The notes: generated by a model from the sequence alone, not told the origin. 64,000 nucleotides of DNA from Chenopodium formosanum (GCA_024500155.1 CM044880.1:7440001-7504000), one strand, 5' to 3'; positions 48,248-63,240 are shown, counted from the first letter of the stretch. A program made the numbers and translations.

Positions 48248-50583
48248 AATAATTAATTTCATTTCTATGAATTTGAATTGTTTACTTCTACTATAAATTA
48301 GAAGTATTAGTTGGGGAAATAGAACAATTAATTAAGTCCATCAGTTTTCTAATTAGTGGTTGCATTGTATCATAGTTTTTTATTTAATCATATAGCAAAG
48401 AGAATTGGCATGGTTGATTTATACAATGTGGATTTAATCATTTTTTTAAAAAAAGTCAGTAGTTATTGTTCACATTTCATCAAAGGTAGATTATAAAAAG
48501 ATGTACAGACTGTACATTTTAAACGAGATAAGGCGATAAGGATGTTTTGAAATTTTGGTAAGACAAACATTCGTGTCTCGATAATAATGAATGATATTGA
48601 AAGTCTCAAAAGGCATGCATCAACAAGATGTTATGGGGTATATCTAATTAATGATTAGTTGTAAAACTTATTCAATTAGATGTCTTGTGCACTATATGCA
48701 AAATTTCTCCAATAGTTGATTATCTTTAGTGTTGGATTGAAAAAGGTTAAACATCATTGTAGTAAACATTTAAAACCTTAATTAGCTATAGCCTAGAGAG
48801 GAAAGATATTACACTTATTATATAATGATAGTCTATGTTTACATCAAGGAGGATTTTTATTGATCTTTCTTTTTCTTAGGAAACCATGGACAACAAAAAC
48901 TTTTCACATCTTTTATGCTTCAAGAAATTTATAAACTGTTTAAATTTTTTTAATAATATAAATTCACATCTTTTATGCTACAAGAAATTTGTAAATTGTT
49001 TAAAATTTCATAACAATAATACAATTTATTGATTCCTCATATATCCGTCAAATCTTGTAGATATCCGCCAATTAAGTCTTCACCGCAATTATGGATGAAT
49101 CTTGAAATTCTCAATAAGCTCGCAAGGACAAGTTGGCAAGGAGTTATCTAATGACCATAATTACTTTGAAATGATTCGATATTCTACTCATACCGACTAG
49201 ATGCATTTTATTAGGGAGCTCATCATATGCTAAGATACGTACACCAAAAATGAGTGTAATGGGTTGAGAGTAGAGTTAGAATAATATATGATCTATTGGA
49301 AAGTTTTTTAGGTGATCATGAGTAAGGAGAAAAAAATAAGTCAAGAAGAACTTATATTGGTTTGTGATCCAGGATTGTTATTGATCCTAAATGCACATTC
49401 ATGACAATTGCTTGGCTCCACTTGAGGCCTATAATTAAGGATTCCCCCTTCCAATCAAGGGTTTGAAGTGTTGAATTGTTTACCATGCATGCAATATAAT
49501 TGAAAATTGAATTAAGTGTGTTACATACCATATAATCCCTCAATTGAGGTTTTTTTTTTCCGTAATCTGTTTATATCCAGCACTTAATAAATAAGCATTG
49601 AAAAGTGTGAAGAGGAAGCAACTACAAGCACACGCAAAACACACAACTGGGAAAAAAAATTAACAGGCGACAAACACCTACCACTTACACTCATAAAAGT
49701 CTTATTTATTTGTCGCTTGCTAAATGCTTTTGATTCTAGTTTGCAACTATCTTGTGGTAACCTTCATGTGAAAGACATGAGTACACATTAAACATCATTT
49801 TAAAGTATCTAGTTAATCTTAAATTGCGCAACGATTGTACTTAACTTTTTTTTTTTTTTAATAAGTAAAAATGAAAGATATATCACCAATGTTAAAGTCA
49901 AAGGTAGATTTTTTTACTCCTTATGGCATGCTTAACTCATCAATGAAAGAAGTGATGTTTTTCGGAACCAATTAATTGTAACATGCAACAAATTGTATTA
50001 TATCTTTAATTTATATTTAGAATTTCAATTTTTGGACAATTTTATTCTACAACCTATCTCACACCAGGATCTTTGTTTCCACCATATCCAATTAATTAGT
50101 TAAACTACATAATCATGTAGTATTTATAATGCATACATAATTTGATCCTAGATCTTGAATACCACCTTATAAGTCTAAACAGTTAGGTTTTGCTTCATTT
50201 CACAAAAAATTCACAAAAATATAGGTAAAATGATAAACAATTTCAATTATATCTGATTTTGAACCAATTTTTGTATAAGTTTAACTTTATGAAGCAAGCA
50301 TGATATTACATAAATGAACAAGTATTCCCACTCCTCAGTACACATTAATTGAAACTATTTGATACAAAAGCAAAGAAAAGAAGTAATTTATTTGCTGCTG
50401 TTATATTATCAGCCAAAATCTACAAAAGAGAAACAGATTTGTCTTTCCATTGTCATAACTAACAATCCATTGAAGTTTAATCATCGCTTCATCGATTCCA
50501 CAACGATGATTCTTCCCATCATATATGTACTTTTACTCAGCAACATCCCCAAAAATGATGCTGCAATACTGCAAAAGAATAGT
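48248..50583. other. Intergenic between convergent VQ and REC-like genes
   Basis: AT-rich 3' flanks of both genes. Two short near-repeats (TTCACATCTTTTATGCT, 48903-48919 and 48963-48979) are visible. No gene is seen. Confidence 0.55.
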
Positions 50584-53500
50584 TCAAGTGCAAATTGATT
50601 GTTGTTGATTGTATACTATGTTATTCCCAACTGCATTAGCAGCAATATGTTGTCGATTTCTCCTACGTTTTGAGACAACAACAAACCCTTCTCCATCCCC
50701 AACTTTGTTTGCAAATTTAGCATTGATCTTCTCGGGATCATTTGATCTTACAACCCCATCTGCCTTCTCTTCACTTCCTTGGAAAATCTTGATAATTGCA
50801 CTGTCATTTGCTATAGCTTCTGAAGAATTCTGCCAGTTTCCTGACTTCTTTACAGTCCTAGAAGACTCGTTTGAACGATCTGATGAACTCTTCTGCACTG
50901 ACTTTACAATGAAGCTGAGTAGAATTTGCCTTGCTAACTCTGCCTTTTCAGCCTCAGAAGTACTCTTCTTTGATCGATCATCTTTCGATACTTCTTTTCC
51001 ATCAATTTCTCCTGCATCCTTTACCACATCAGGAGATGAAGGTGCATCAGCTGCCAATTTCTGAGGTACGAATTCAGGAGCATCAGGATTCATGACTGTT
51101 GCACCACCTTGTTTAGCTGGCAGGAAATGGTTTGTCCTGTAATACAAAGGTGACCTTGGACCACATGCAACTCTAGCAGAAATGGGAGGGAACTCATAAA
51201 AATTAGTTGCTCCAAGGGTTGTTGGATTAAAGGGTGGCGCCGAAGCAGAGAGTTTTGACCCTTTTGTTTCCAAGGCTGCCTTTTCTTGACTATCCAAACA
51301 CGGCGTTTCATCATTTTCAGGAGCTACCATCGATTCACCTTGTGGAGAAGAATTTGTAATATCATCAGAAGCTTTACTTTCTTCTTCATGAACAAGATTC
51401 ACATCATCTGCATCATCGCCTTTTCTAACTTCTTCAGAAATTTCAGGAATTTTCTGGTTTTCTTCTACATTAGCTGTTTCTTCATTCTGCTGCACAGGCT
51501 TGAAAATAGTTCCTGGGGGTGACATAGCAACTTCTTTGTAGGAAATTGCCTTCGAAGCTAAAGCAGTCACGGTTTTCTTCGATTGAACCTGAGTTCTTGA
51601 TTTCTTGGGTGGAGAAGACTCCTTCAAGCTCACGGTATGATTCATCACTCTCTGCTCTCTTGGCATGACTCCAGATACATGGCCATTTTCTTTAGCCTTT
51701 GAAGATACAGAGTGATTGACTTTTACTTTCAGATGATTAGGCCGTCTTTTACGGAACTTGGTCTCATTAGCATTACCAGAACGCACTTTCGTGCTGGCTT
51801 CTTGCCACCCCTCATCTGAACTTGTATCAACAGCCTCACCAAAGACAACCTGCTCACCAATAGTAACATCGCTATCATTTGATTCTTCAGGAATCTGTTC
51901 TTCTGCTTCTTCTTTAATAACAGTTCTTTCTTCCACAACAACAATATCATTTATTATGTCATGATCTTCAGGTGCTGAACCATTTGACACTTGACCCTGT
52001 TCCTGACCCTGAATGTTTTCAGCAACCTGCAATATCTAATAAAACCGTATAAACATGTTATACAAACTTGCCCAAGTTAATTAATAACAGACATCTAAAA
52101 ATGCACATATTTATAACAATGGTTTATATAGTATATATACCTTTGAACGCCTATGTTTCTTCTGAGCATCTCCACCCTTAGGGTCATGATCAGGACTAAT
52201 AAAATCGAGGAGATCCGATACACTGTCAAAAAGAACAGCTAAATCAGTTACCGACACGTTTGTAATCCTGTAAGACATCTATATTGCATTAAAACCATAT
52301 TCATTTTGCTTAATTGAAGATTTTTACTACAACAGTTTCCCCATGTTATCCTTTTTATTTTTGTTTTCTTATCATTTTATTCTTTCTTAGACTTTATTAT
52401 TTATTTACTTAGAAGTTATAGAGGTTTATATTCCAGCCTGAAGCATTGTTATATAATTATCATATCACTGCATTAAGTTAGGTTTACTGCAGTTAGCATC
52501 ATGATTACCTTACAATTACCATTTGCATTACTTCCAACTACAACAACTCAGGCAAACATTTTTAGTACCTAAGATGCCCTTTGCTAGCAATGGATGCATC
52601 CGGTTTTGGTGTTCCTGTCCTTGCTAGTTCCTGCTGTTCTATTACCTTAGATTCAAAATATTCCAGCCACGCTGCTGCATCCTATAAAATCAATAAACTT
52701 CATAGGATGAGTCTTGAGACCTTTTATTAATCAAACTCTTAACAAAAATACAAACTGACGAAATGTCAACTATGAGACACCAATTACCTGAGTACGAAGG
52801 TCTTCTGCTCCAAGCTTGGCTTGAAGAATTTTGAGCGTAGTTTGCTCATGCTGAACACTGAGTGAGTAGGCCTCCATTAGTGAAAGTGCAATCGCTATGG
52901 CATGATAACTGGCAGCAGTCTGTGAGCAACAATCAAAGAAGCAAAAAATTACTCGATACAAAATCCAACGGTATCACTGTCAAGAAAAAAAAAGTTCATA
53001 CATGGGATAGAAAAGTTCAATTCGTGACAAAAACAAGCCAGAGTCCAACAGCAAAAGCAAAAAGATAGGATAGTGTTAAAAAAAAACCTGGATATGATCA
53101 GCTCCTAAGAGCCTCTTGTTGCATTTCAAGGCTTCATGGAGATAGCGGAGAGCAAAGTTGACATTCCCCATCCCCTCTTCCATCATGGCTACGTTTATAT
53201 AAGTTGCAGCACTATTTGGGTGCGATAGTCCACACGTAAAGTGGAGCAAAAATAAAGCACGGTTGACATACCTGGCAATAGGATGTCAAATTTAATGTAA
53301 GAAGAGTGAATATAGGGATGAATATCTAGCAGAGCATGCAAATTAGTGAAAAGCAAGTTGGTGAATAAATTAAACATACTTGAGTGCTAATTCGATGTGT
53401 TGGAGACGATAATAAAATACTGATAGATCCCCATAACTCTTCATAGTATCAGGATGATCAGGACCAAGTTCCCTTTCATTGATATCTAATGCCTTTTGCT

Positions 53501-56500
53501 GATAAATTGTAGCCTGAAAAAAAAAAAAAAAAAATCACTTCAGCCCAATCATCAATGTAACGACAATATCCAAGCTAAAAACATCTGAAGTTAGCATACA
53601 AGAACCCAACTTCTATGGTAGGCAAACATTGTTCATTGAAGATGGCATTACTTGAACAGAATGATCAGTTGTCACATCAGCGAAATATATAAGACAGAAA
53701 GATTTATATGAATTGTTTTACAAACCAGCTATTGTAACAATACATTACCTGATTGAAATCTCCTGTGTGGTATAAGACTACAGCAAGAAGACTATAAGCA
53801 CCTGCAGTTGTTCGATGATAGGGACCACATACAGCAATGATCTTTGCTAGAGCCTTCAAATATAACACAGATAAAGGAAATTTAGAATATCTTTTGTAAT
53901 CCAAGGACAGCACAAACAATTAGTTGAAACACACCTACACTAAACAGATTGTAGAACGTTGACTCTAAACACATACCTTTGTTCCATAAGTAACAGCGTC
54001 TTCTAGCTTCCCCTTGTCTAGAGCTACCTTGGAAGATTCCAACAGAGTTCGGCCATCTGCAGAGGAGCATATCACATGCTGCAGAGTATAATTACAAGAA
54101 TTAGTCCACCAGGAGAGGGGAATAAAAAGACAAATGAAAACAAAAATAAAGGGAAATTAAGAAAGTTATTTACCTTGCATACAGGAACCATGCTGATAAT
54201 ATCTTCTTTCCTAAAAGGATTTGGAGCATCGACATCATAGTCTCTTGGAACCAACTCAAAACCAACCTAGAAAGGATAGCAGGATTAATACAGTTCTATG
54301 AATAATGATATAAAGGTCCAAGGAGCAAAGATTCACAATCAAAGAAAAAAGAACCTTGTGGCAGAGGCCTCGAAGAATTGACAACTTCCTTAAGTGAGGA
54401 AATTCATCATTGAGCTTCCACCCAAACCGGCTTAAGAGGAAAGCCCTTAACCACCTAACTTTAAGCTCATACTCTTCAAAGTCGGCATTGTCACTATTAT
54501 TAGTAGAAGTGGACCCAAAGAGGACATTCAAAGATGTTGCAATTGCTGCTGGTATTTGCGACACATCATCAACAGAAGCAACAGAAGCTTTCACAACATA
54601 TTTGAAAGCCCGGGTGACCATTTCATGGACACATAGGGATTGTATGTGAGGAAGTTTCTCAGCTAACTCGACCTGAATCACATACAAAACATACATCTTG
54701 ATTAATCATGGAAAATGATCACCACATAGCCTTGAAAAACAGGAATGAGCAACTAAAGACAGTTAATAATAGGAACAACACAAGAGAAGGAAAAAGAAAC
54801 TGTTAAGACACTTCTAGTAATTTGCCAATTTTGACTAGTTTTGAATAAAATGATTTGAACAGTTTCCTCACCACACGACCCAAAGAGCTCATCTTCAGTC
54901 CCCTGAGATGCATGAAATCTGTAAGTGTACGTCCATCAACAGGAGAAAGTTCAAGAGAAGCAAAATCTGTCACCTGAGATGATTAAAAATGTTTGTGTTA
55001 AACAACAGTACATAAAAAGAAAATCAAATACAGCTAAATAGTTGGCGATTAATTACCAGCTTTGGTAAAGCGACTTCATCATAATACGTGTGAATCATAG
55101 TGATAAGTTCATCTATAGTCTGTGACAGAAAACAAAGATGATTTAATCAGCTAAAGAAATTCCATCAATTCAAAGGCATATATATATCTAGTTAGGAAAG
55201 CTTAGAAACCTTAAGATGTAGACCAGTTCCTGATTCTTTCAAGCGCAAGAAAGCTTCTTCAGAGAGTAGCTTTTCCAGCTCAGAATTTTCGGTATCTTTG
55301 CAGAAGCCATTGGTTTCAGGGCCAGAAACTTGAGACTCTTTCTCCTCTTGTCCATCTGAAGAGTCCACACTGTTCGGCTTTTTCTCTCTTTTCTTTAGCG
55401 ATTTGAATTCTTTTCCCAAACCTTTAACAGAAGCTTCACTACTCTTCTCATTGCCAGCTTCCTTAGGATTTTTTTCACTTTCCTGCTTTTGCAAATGCTG
55501 TACCCAACACGAACCAAGTTCCCATCTAATGCCCGCTTCAGCCTCCACAGGTTTTTCCTCCCCTTCCAATTTGACTAAACTATCATTAAGTATCTTTATG
55601 ACTTGAGATCTAGGATTTTCTAGTTCATCAGATTGTACCACGGGAGATGTGCTTTCTCCAGAGAGTTCGGCGTTAATTGGCTTATGTAGGGGCATCCTTA
55701 AGCTGCAAACATATATAAAATGCAGAAATATGGGGCATATGAGTACGTACACCAGTAGACATACATTCATTCGAAAAATCAGTGTTACATATACAATGTT
55801 AGGATTCCTGGAAAAAATGTCATACTTTCTAAAACAACAATGATTAAAGCTAATTAAAGAAGTAATGAAGGAACTTAGCATAATTAAAGCGTATACTAAC
55901 CTGTAAACATTGAGGGCATTAGCTCCTCCATCAGGCTGATCTTCAACTTCAACATCATGGTGTTCAAAATTCTTCTTGACATTTCCAAGAACTTTGACAG
56001 TCGCGGTGTACCCACAGTACCTTAAAGTGACAGTTCCAAGTGAAGAAATATCCTGAAAAAAAAAAAGACGTTCACTACTTCATTAACAAACCTTCACAAC
56101 TACAACAATTGAAGCTACATATTGTTCACAAATTAAACTCACATGAACAGTCACATTTTCATCTGCAGTCAACCCTTTGATCAAATTTCTCTGAACAACT
56201 CCTCTAGCAGAAATTTCAGACTCCTCACAGAAGAGAGACTTGTCATCCGGCTTCAAGTTAGCATCAGCTAAGTCACGTTTAACCACAATAAACAGGTCAC
56301 CCACACGGCTTTCATGGGAATCTCTTCCATTGGAGTCTGATTCAATCAAATGGCGAATAGTATCTACAGCTTTGAAGATTGACACGTCGACAAATAAACT
56401 GTGAAGCAAGAAAGCCTTTCGATCACGTATCACTCTCTCCTCTTCAGTTTTGCAAGGCAAACTAGCCAACGTAGCAAACTCTGTAGCCCAAGGTCGAAGA

Positions 56501-58636
56501 TCATGCTCACCATTTCTTCCTTGACCTCCACCATTTCCACCCCAATTCTCATCCTCAGTTGGCAGGGGCGAGAAGTTTGATGGAGATTCAGCAAGCGAAG
56601 GTGGGGTAAGCCAACAATTTGCACGGAATCCATAAGGTAGATTGCCAAACTGAAATTTCACATAGTTTCATGTGTTCAATTTCCTTGCATAACATGTACG
56701 AAGTATAAGTAAATAGGTTCAAGACAGACACATTCTGCGAGCATTACCTTATTATGTTCCACAAACGCTTTGATAAGTGCATCATATGCCTATGATTTAA
56801 AACAAGAACACAGTTTTTCGCTTAAGTTAGAATTAAGAAACAGTTTTGACAAACGTGACTAAAGAAACATGTTAAATAAAAAGAAACGGAGGAAGTAATT
56901 TTTAGATAACTTAGTACTCAAGAATACTCACATTAGCAAATGCTTGGCTGTGTTGATGCAGGAGATCCACTAAAGAGTGAGATTGTACTAACTGCTTGCC
57001 CAAAGTGTAGAAGCCTTTTTTGGATGCAACGACTTGTATTATCTTCCCATTGCAAATCTTGATCTATATATAACTGCATTAGTAAACTACTCACAACTAG
57101 AACCACTATAACAACGTTACATTACAATAACAAATCTTTGCATTTTAAACCATTAATCTGTAACTCGAAATCTAGAATTACTTGTAAGCTGAAACCAACT
57201 ATAGTTTGTTATTTGTAGTCAAGATTATAATGTTCAAATCCAATATGTAAATTCGGATATTCTTTGAAAACATACATCTACAACTCCATACTTTCTAGTT
57301 TTGGACAACATTGTTAACTTTAAATTTGACAATCCACCTTATTCTTAATTAGAAAGAAAAAATTTTCACTTAATCAAACATTACCCAGTATTTTTTTTCT
57401 GGATCCTTCAAAATCTGTAAAGGTCCAATAGCACAATCATACACTTTAATAGGTATAGAGTCTGAGGATCCATTAGGTTCACTTACCTTGGACATTTCGG
57501 AAATATAATTGATAACACAAAATTATAATACTACCACCATTAACTTTTAGTTGCAACTTTGAAATATTTTATAGTATTTCAAAAATAATACCCCAAAATT
57601 ACAACTAAAAGTTAACGAAAGTAGAACTACATATTTTCTAACTCCATTGGGTCATCATTAGTAAGATTTCCTGGTGGGTAAATGTAGCATTTTCCAGTCA
57701 CTTTGTATTTGATTTACTTAATTTTGGGTCACTCAATAGTGTCATATAATTTTTTTTATAAAACTAGACACTTCATTTTTCCATTAGAAAACCAAAGTAT
57801 AAATGCGTTACCTGACCCCATCAATATGACAATACACTTATTGTGTCAAAATTAAGGTCAATAGGTCATAATCATGCACTAGAAAATCCAATATCTATTC
57901 AAAATGTGCACTGTACATAACTGATTAACTGTATGTCCATATTAAAATGTGTAACACACCAACACATGAAAAGGAATATAAAATTGACTATACAGAAAAA
58001 CAGATATATACCTGTAATTCAAAATAGTCCCCATCACGTTTATCTTCCAACTTTCTTTCACACCTCTTAATACCTGTAAATCAACCATCTCATTAGTATA
58101 TGAAAACATCATGGAAAAAAAATATCATATTAGAATATAAACAAAATTTGTGACTATATAACAATAATTTAATTGCGAAAACTTAACATTACATCAAAGA
58201 AGGCAAACAAATCACATGTAGAGAGTACGTAGTGTCTTACTCAATAATCAATACCTTGTCAACTTGTAAAGTTTAAAATTATTACATGCATTCGAGTGTA
58301 TCTAAAATTAAGTGTATTCAATGATATAAAAATTATGTGTATTAATCATTTCATTTGTTTTAAAAGTTTTCAAAAGAGCAAAATATACTTTTGTCCAAAT
58401 GCATAATACAAGTTCTCCTTAACTTCAACAAGTAAGCATATAATTCTTTGATTAAAACAAGAAGTCAATATATTATGGTGAATTCCAAGCCACCTAATTT
58501 TGGAAACAACAACAAAAAAAATATGTGACTCAAAATTGATGACACTAGAATACAACACCAACCACACTATGACAAAAATCACAAAAGTTCCAACCATGCA
58601 ATTTGGCCAATCATGACTCATGCCTTAGAATTATTA

Positions 58637-58691
<55 letters not shown>

Positions 58692-61600
58692 AAAAAATTA
58701 AAAAAAAAAAAAAAAAAGTCAAGTGAGAAAGAAAGAGTAGGACCCACCAAGAAGAGGAGGAGAGAGGTGAGAGAAAGAGAAAAACTCAAAAAATTCGGAG
58801 AGTTTAGGTGTTGGATGAAGAGCAGCCATGTCATTTTCTTCTGAGATAACAGAAATGGACGGTCCATTTTGAATTCTGGGCTCTTCATTTGATGGAAGTG
58901 GTCCCACTTGTATTGGACTGTGGGCCTTACTCTTTTTCGATTTGTGGTCGGATGATGTGGGCCTTTGTCCTTTGGGCTTGTTGAACCAACTTGTACATGC
59001 CACAATGTCTAGTAGCCTCCTCACGTGGGCCATTGCTTCGGCCTTGTTATTATATTCATCTGTAAAAAAAAAAAAAAAAAAAAAAAAATTGCATAAATTT
59101 AGCCAAATTGTTACTGTAGTAACTAGCCACAATGTAGGCTATGTAGCTGTACACTGTACGAGAAGCGAAAGTATCAATCAAATGATGAAATGAATGTTAT
59201 ATTCCGTACAGCAACAACAATGAGAAGGATACTCCGAAATTAATATAGCCACGTAGCTTAAGATTGTGCACGTCAACTAAATTAATTGGTTTAATTTCAA
59301 CGTAATTAGGGAATTAATCTATAATAAAAGTTGATGGTACGGAATGTATATTTTAGTCCCATTCTTAATTTCATCATCGAGGTTGTTTAAGTCAAAATTT
59401 ATACTCGTATTACAAAGTACAATTTTGAAATAATTTACTGTGTATTAGAGTTGCAAAGGTACCAATGTAAACATAATTCAATCTCTAATTTAAAATTATA
59501 CACTTCCAACTGAATTAGTCAGAGTAACTGATATACACATATGCGGCACATTTCATGTACCATTAGATTCCCCATGATTGCATAATTGTACCTAAGTACC
59601 TAACTACAAGTAAAAGACAAGAATATACACTACTATAGTCACTAATAAGTGCATGAAGTTGCACCTTTTATTGGTATATTTAATATCAAAAATGATAAAA
59701 TTGTGCATGATACATACATAAATGGTAAGCATCATGGACTCATGGTTATTGCCTGCACGATTACATGGTACTATGGTAGGTGAATTGGTAATATTTTATA
59801 ATTTAATTTTACTTTAATTATATATTTTTATACATTATACAATATATTCTTCATTCCCTTAGATACCATAAAAAAACACGGATTTGATTTTATATTATAG
59901 TGATCAATGATTTGATATTTGTAGTCCAACTTTTGACTGAATGCAATAAACAAATAAACAACACATTTTTTTAAAGCTTTTATTTGCAATTTTACCAATA
60001 TACCAATCCTAGAAATATGTAACATAAAACACTATAATTTTCAACATCTTATCACTTGTTAAAATATTATATAACCACACAATTTTAGATTGTCTTATCA
60101 CTTTCTGTACAAGTATTCATTGAGATAATTAAAATAATTTCTTCCTGTTGCGTATTTGTCCAAATTTTATAAGCTCATTATTTTGGTGGAGTATTGTGTA
60201 TATTCTATAGGCTTTCGGAATAATCAAGGAAGGTCATTACTTGTTCTTGATTTTTGTAGAATAATATCTTAATTAGATGTTCTAGAGCATTATTGGCATT
60301 GTAAGGTATTAGAATATAATACATGGTTCAAGAATTTTCTTGAACATTATAGATACAAGAATGATGGAGCAATTTTCTAGAATAATCCGGTCATTTCGTC
60401 CAAGCTCCATCTACACTTATAAATATAGGTAATGGGCATTCAGTAAGACAACACAATACAAGAAGTCATACCGTACACAAGTCTATATTCTACACTTCTT
60501 TGTATTATTTAACTTTTTTTACGAATTCACTATTCCAACTTAGTAATACTCCTTTGTGAGTTTCTATTTTGAGAGTTATGTTGTAATACTCACCCTTTCA
60601 AGAGTTCTTGTGCTCTCCTATTTTCAAATAGTGGAATAAAAGTGCTTGTCCTTACATAAAATTATGTATTCAATTATATCATTTATCTTGTCAATTATCA
60701 ATTTAATTTATATTTCTCAATCAAACACATTTTCACAACTTATTTTTACATGCATTGCCCCTTATCTCTTATTGTTTACTATTTTTAAGGTTAATTATTT
60801 CCTTGGCGTTTAAGTGTCTAACAATGGCTAATTCTATATATAAGTAAGAGGAGAACCTACATAGTATTATAATTTATCAAAATAAAATACAAACATTTGA
60901 TTAATTTATTTTATATTAAAATTGTCCACATTTTATATTTATCGCGTAATAACATACTCATTATCATACACTATCATCTACGGACTACTCGTACTACGGA
61001 CTACATAAATTATTATGCCCTACATTTTTATTTAACTTTTTATACTTTGCTTTTCATTTTTTTTGAAGTTAAAAATAACCAAAAATCAAACGAGTGATTA
61101 TGATTGCATAATTGTTATCAAACATATCAACGTTTTTTAAGTAAATATTTATTAAAAAATTATTGGTCATATTTCATGTCATTTATAAAAAATTAAGAAT
61201 CCCACGTGGAACACGAAATAATCAATTTTGCATCAACAACTTCAATTGAATTTGAAACAATTACACAGTTCAACCATACCTTCAACCATCTTCAATACAC
61301 ATGGTTTCATAGATGTAATTTCAACTTTGTCATTCAATTTTTGCCCTCTTACCTGAAAACCATATTCAACAGCAATTAAATCCCAAAAATTACATAATTA
61401 TCACAAATTTAGCAACAATATTAATTTCCATAATATAAATAAATACAAAAATATAAGCAATAAAAATGGTAATTTACACCCACCTCATGTGAGAAAGAGT
61501 AATTGGTAATATGGCATGTCTCTACATTTGAAGCTAGTAACCTTCTCACATCTAATATCTTATCAGTAGATATCCCCTTCATTCACATTCCAAAAAAATA

Positions 61601-61962
61601 CACATATCAAAAAATTTGTATGTAGGCAAAAACAATCCCATTTCAAAATTATTGTATCGAATCGAATTACTAGTTCAAATTACACTATCAACGTGACAAT
61701 TATTTCCGAACATTGATATATACCTTGAGAGTAACTTGTGAGTCATATGGGGTAATGACAATAATGTCAATAACACTAGGAACAACTGCAAACCCACCAT
61801 TAAAGAATCAAAATCCAATCAATATAATAAGACGAACATAATAAAAACATTAAGAAATGATGTAAAAAATAATAGATAATTAATTAATCAACCTTTTTCC
61901 TCTTTCTTCTTCTTCTCGGATTTTGGTTTGTGCCCTTTACTGCGACCTGATTTTGGGGCCAT
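50584..61962 (-). CDS. REC-like: CLU/TPR protein of the REC/TSS family (REDUCED CHLOROPLAST COVERAGE-like), 23 exons, 1622 aa
   Basis: Plant clustered-mitochondria (CLU) relative. Arabidopsis REC proteins are cytosolic/nuclear and set the size of the chloroplast compartment. Exons (gene order): 61893-61962, 61724-61785, 61484-61576, 61280-61352, 58748-59059, 58012-58073, 56932-57063, 56748-56789, 56143-56649, 55901-56052, 55210-55702, 55057-55119, 54872-54973, 54355-54672, 54174-54266, 53977-54078, 53749-53853, 53380-53513, 53088-53271, 52788-52919, 52569-52681, 52141-52222, 50584-52026. All borders are GT-AG and phases close. Visible parts are a Lys-rich start (KSEKKKKEEK), a ubiquitin-like CLU_N region, AHVRRLLDIVAC, the CLU core (NKFGNLPYGFRAN, DRKAFLLHSLFVDVS, SPVDGRTLTDFMHLRG), TPR repeats (YGTKALAKIIAVCGPYHR, TIYQQKALDINERELGPDHP, EALKCNKRLLGADHIQTA), and GHLSVSDLLDFISP. 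The low-complexity tail has DEGWQEA and SYKEVAMSPPGT. Which REC paralogue it is stays open. Confidence 0.93.
58635..58715. repeat. (TA)n microsatellite plus poly-A in intron 5 of the REC-like gene
   Basis: About 20 tandem TA units (roughly 58641-58684), then A-rich runs, within the intron between 58074 and 58747. Confidence 0.9.
59060..61279 (-). other. Intron 4 of the REC-like gene, 2.2 kb
   Basis: By far the longest intron of the gene. It starts after exon 4 (61280) and ends at the acceptor TACAG|AT (59060/59059), next to a run of about 24 T in gene orientation. It contains the LTR-like block described at 60140-60720. Confidence 0.85.
60140..60720 (+). other. LTR-like sequence inside intron 4 of the REC-like gene
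   Basis: Plus-strand TATAAATATAGG (about 60419-60430) is followed about 30 bp on by a leader, and AATAAA lies at 60634-60639, in the order of a Ty1/copia-type LTR. Its orientation is opposite to the host gene. Ends and target duplication could not be fixed. Confidence 0.35.
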
Positions 61963-62940
61963 TTTTCTTTCTTCCTTTTTTATTTTTGTGAAATAATATT
62001 TTTGGGTTAGGGAAGAAAGAATTAATGGGTGGCAAAAACAGAGTAGCAGAGAATGAAGAAAAAGAGGGGAAAATAAAGAAGATAGGAAGATAAGGGGGGG
62101 TTTTTGGGTTTTACCAGTATTGGAGATTTTAGAGAAATCCTGACCTCTCCTTACTGCTTAACTTATAATTGTCTTTTTCCTTTTTTTTTTTTTGGAAATT
62201 TCTCTCTCTTATTCCCCACTCTCTATGTGAGATGCATGTGATGTGCTGTAATTTATGGGCGAAAATGCTAAAGGTCCTAAGTTGTGACTGTAAATGAAAT
62301 TGTATGAGTTAATGAGTGTGTATATAATCTGGATGGATGAATGAATGGATTGTGATAGAGTGGGTGAATACGATTGGGTAAGAAATTGTATGAGTATTAC
62401 GTGGAATTGGTGACGTAGCACGTTAATATGAAAGGATGACGGGTAAGGAAATATTAATAATGAAATATACGAAATGTATTATCAATTTGAAAATTAGTGA
62501 TACTTACCCTAAATAGAAGATTATTTTAAATTAAAAAAAAAAAGGTAGTTGTGATTTTTTTTGAATTTTTAATATTAGGAAATTGACGATTTAAATTGTA
62601 ATTGACGTAATAGTCTCACTAGTTGAGGTAAAATTAATTTTAGGAAATTGATGGTTTATATTGAAATTTAAAAGTGTTAAGTTGAGGTAAAATAAATTAT
62701 TTTTATGATCATTATTATAAGGATAAGCACGTAAATTTACATTATTTTGCGGGCGCTAATTAGATATTTGAGGGCGATGTTTAGCTTTTCACTCTCACTA
62801 CCTCAAACTTTTGTGAGTTCCTTTTTCGAAAAAATGTATTATTAATGTTGTTTTTTTTTTTTTCCACATTTTCCATCTTGCACGGTATAATTTTATGTTT
62901 ATATACTTTACAAATTAAAAAATATGAGTAAGTTCAAAAA
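61963..62940 (-). promoter_or_regulatory. 5' flank and likely promoter region of the REC-like gene
   Basis: A purine/pyrimidine-biased leader lies just before the ATG (62020-62100, CT-rich in gene orientation), typical of plant 5' UTRs. No clear TATA box at a fitting distance was seen. Confidence 0.4.
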
Positions 62941-62949
62941 TATTAAATT

Positions 62950-63240
62950 TGTTATGAAATATCGTGTGGATGACCATTAGCTCCTTATATCATTCCGGAA
63001 TATTCTAGATATATGGTTTATTCTTATCTAAACATATGTGTGGATGTCCATCTTGTATCACTCTAAAACTTTCTAGAGTTTAGGGTTTATTATTCTCCAA
63101 ACAAACTCTATCAATTATTGTACTATATATATGTATACCTCCATCATATGAAATGCAAGTAGAATACACATTTCAATTCCCTCTCAATCTCTTATATTTC
63201 TCTTTATTTTACAACAAAATCATATAGGTTTTTGTAAATA
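62950..63240 (+). other. LTR-like fragment with internal duplication
   Basis: Two diverged tandem blocks start GTGTGGATGACCAT (about 62963) and GTGTGGATGTCCAT (about 63039). TATATATATGTATACC at about 63125-63139 follows as a TATA-like site. The arrangement resembles copia U3 repeats plus promoter. No gag/pol was found nearby. Confidence 0.35.

Noticed and set aside
58370..58621. 83-codon frame within intron 5 of the REC-like gene
   Set aside because: Lies between mapped exons 5 and 6, matches no part of the REC family and shows no splice support.
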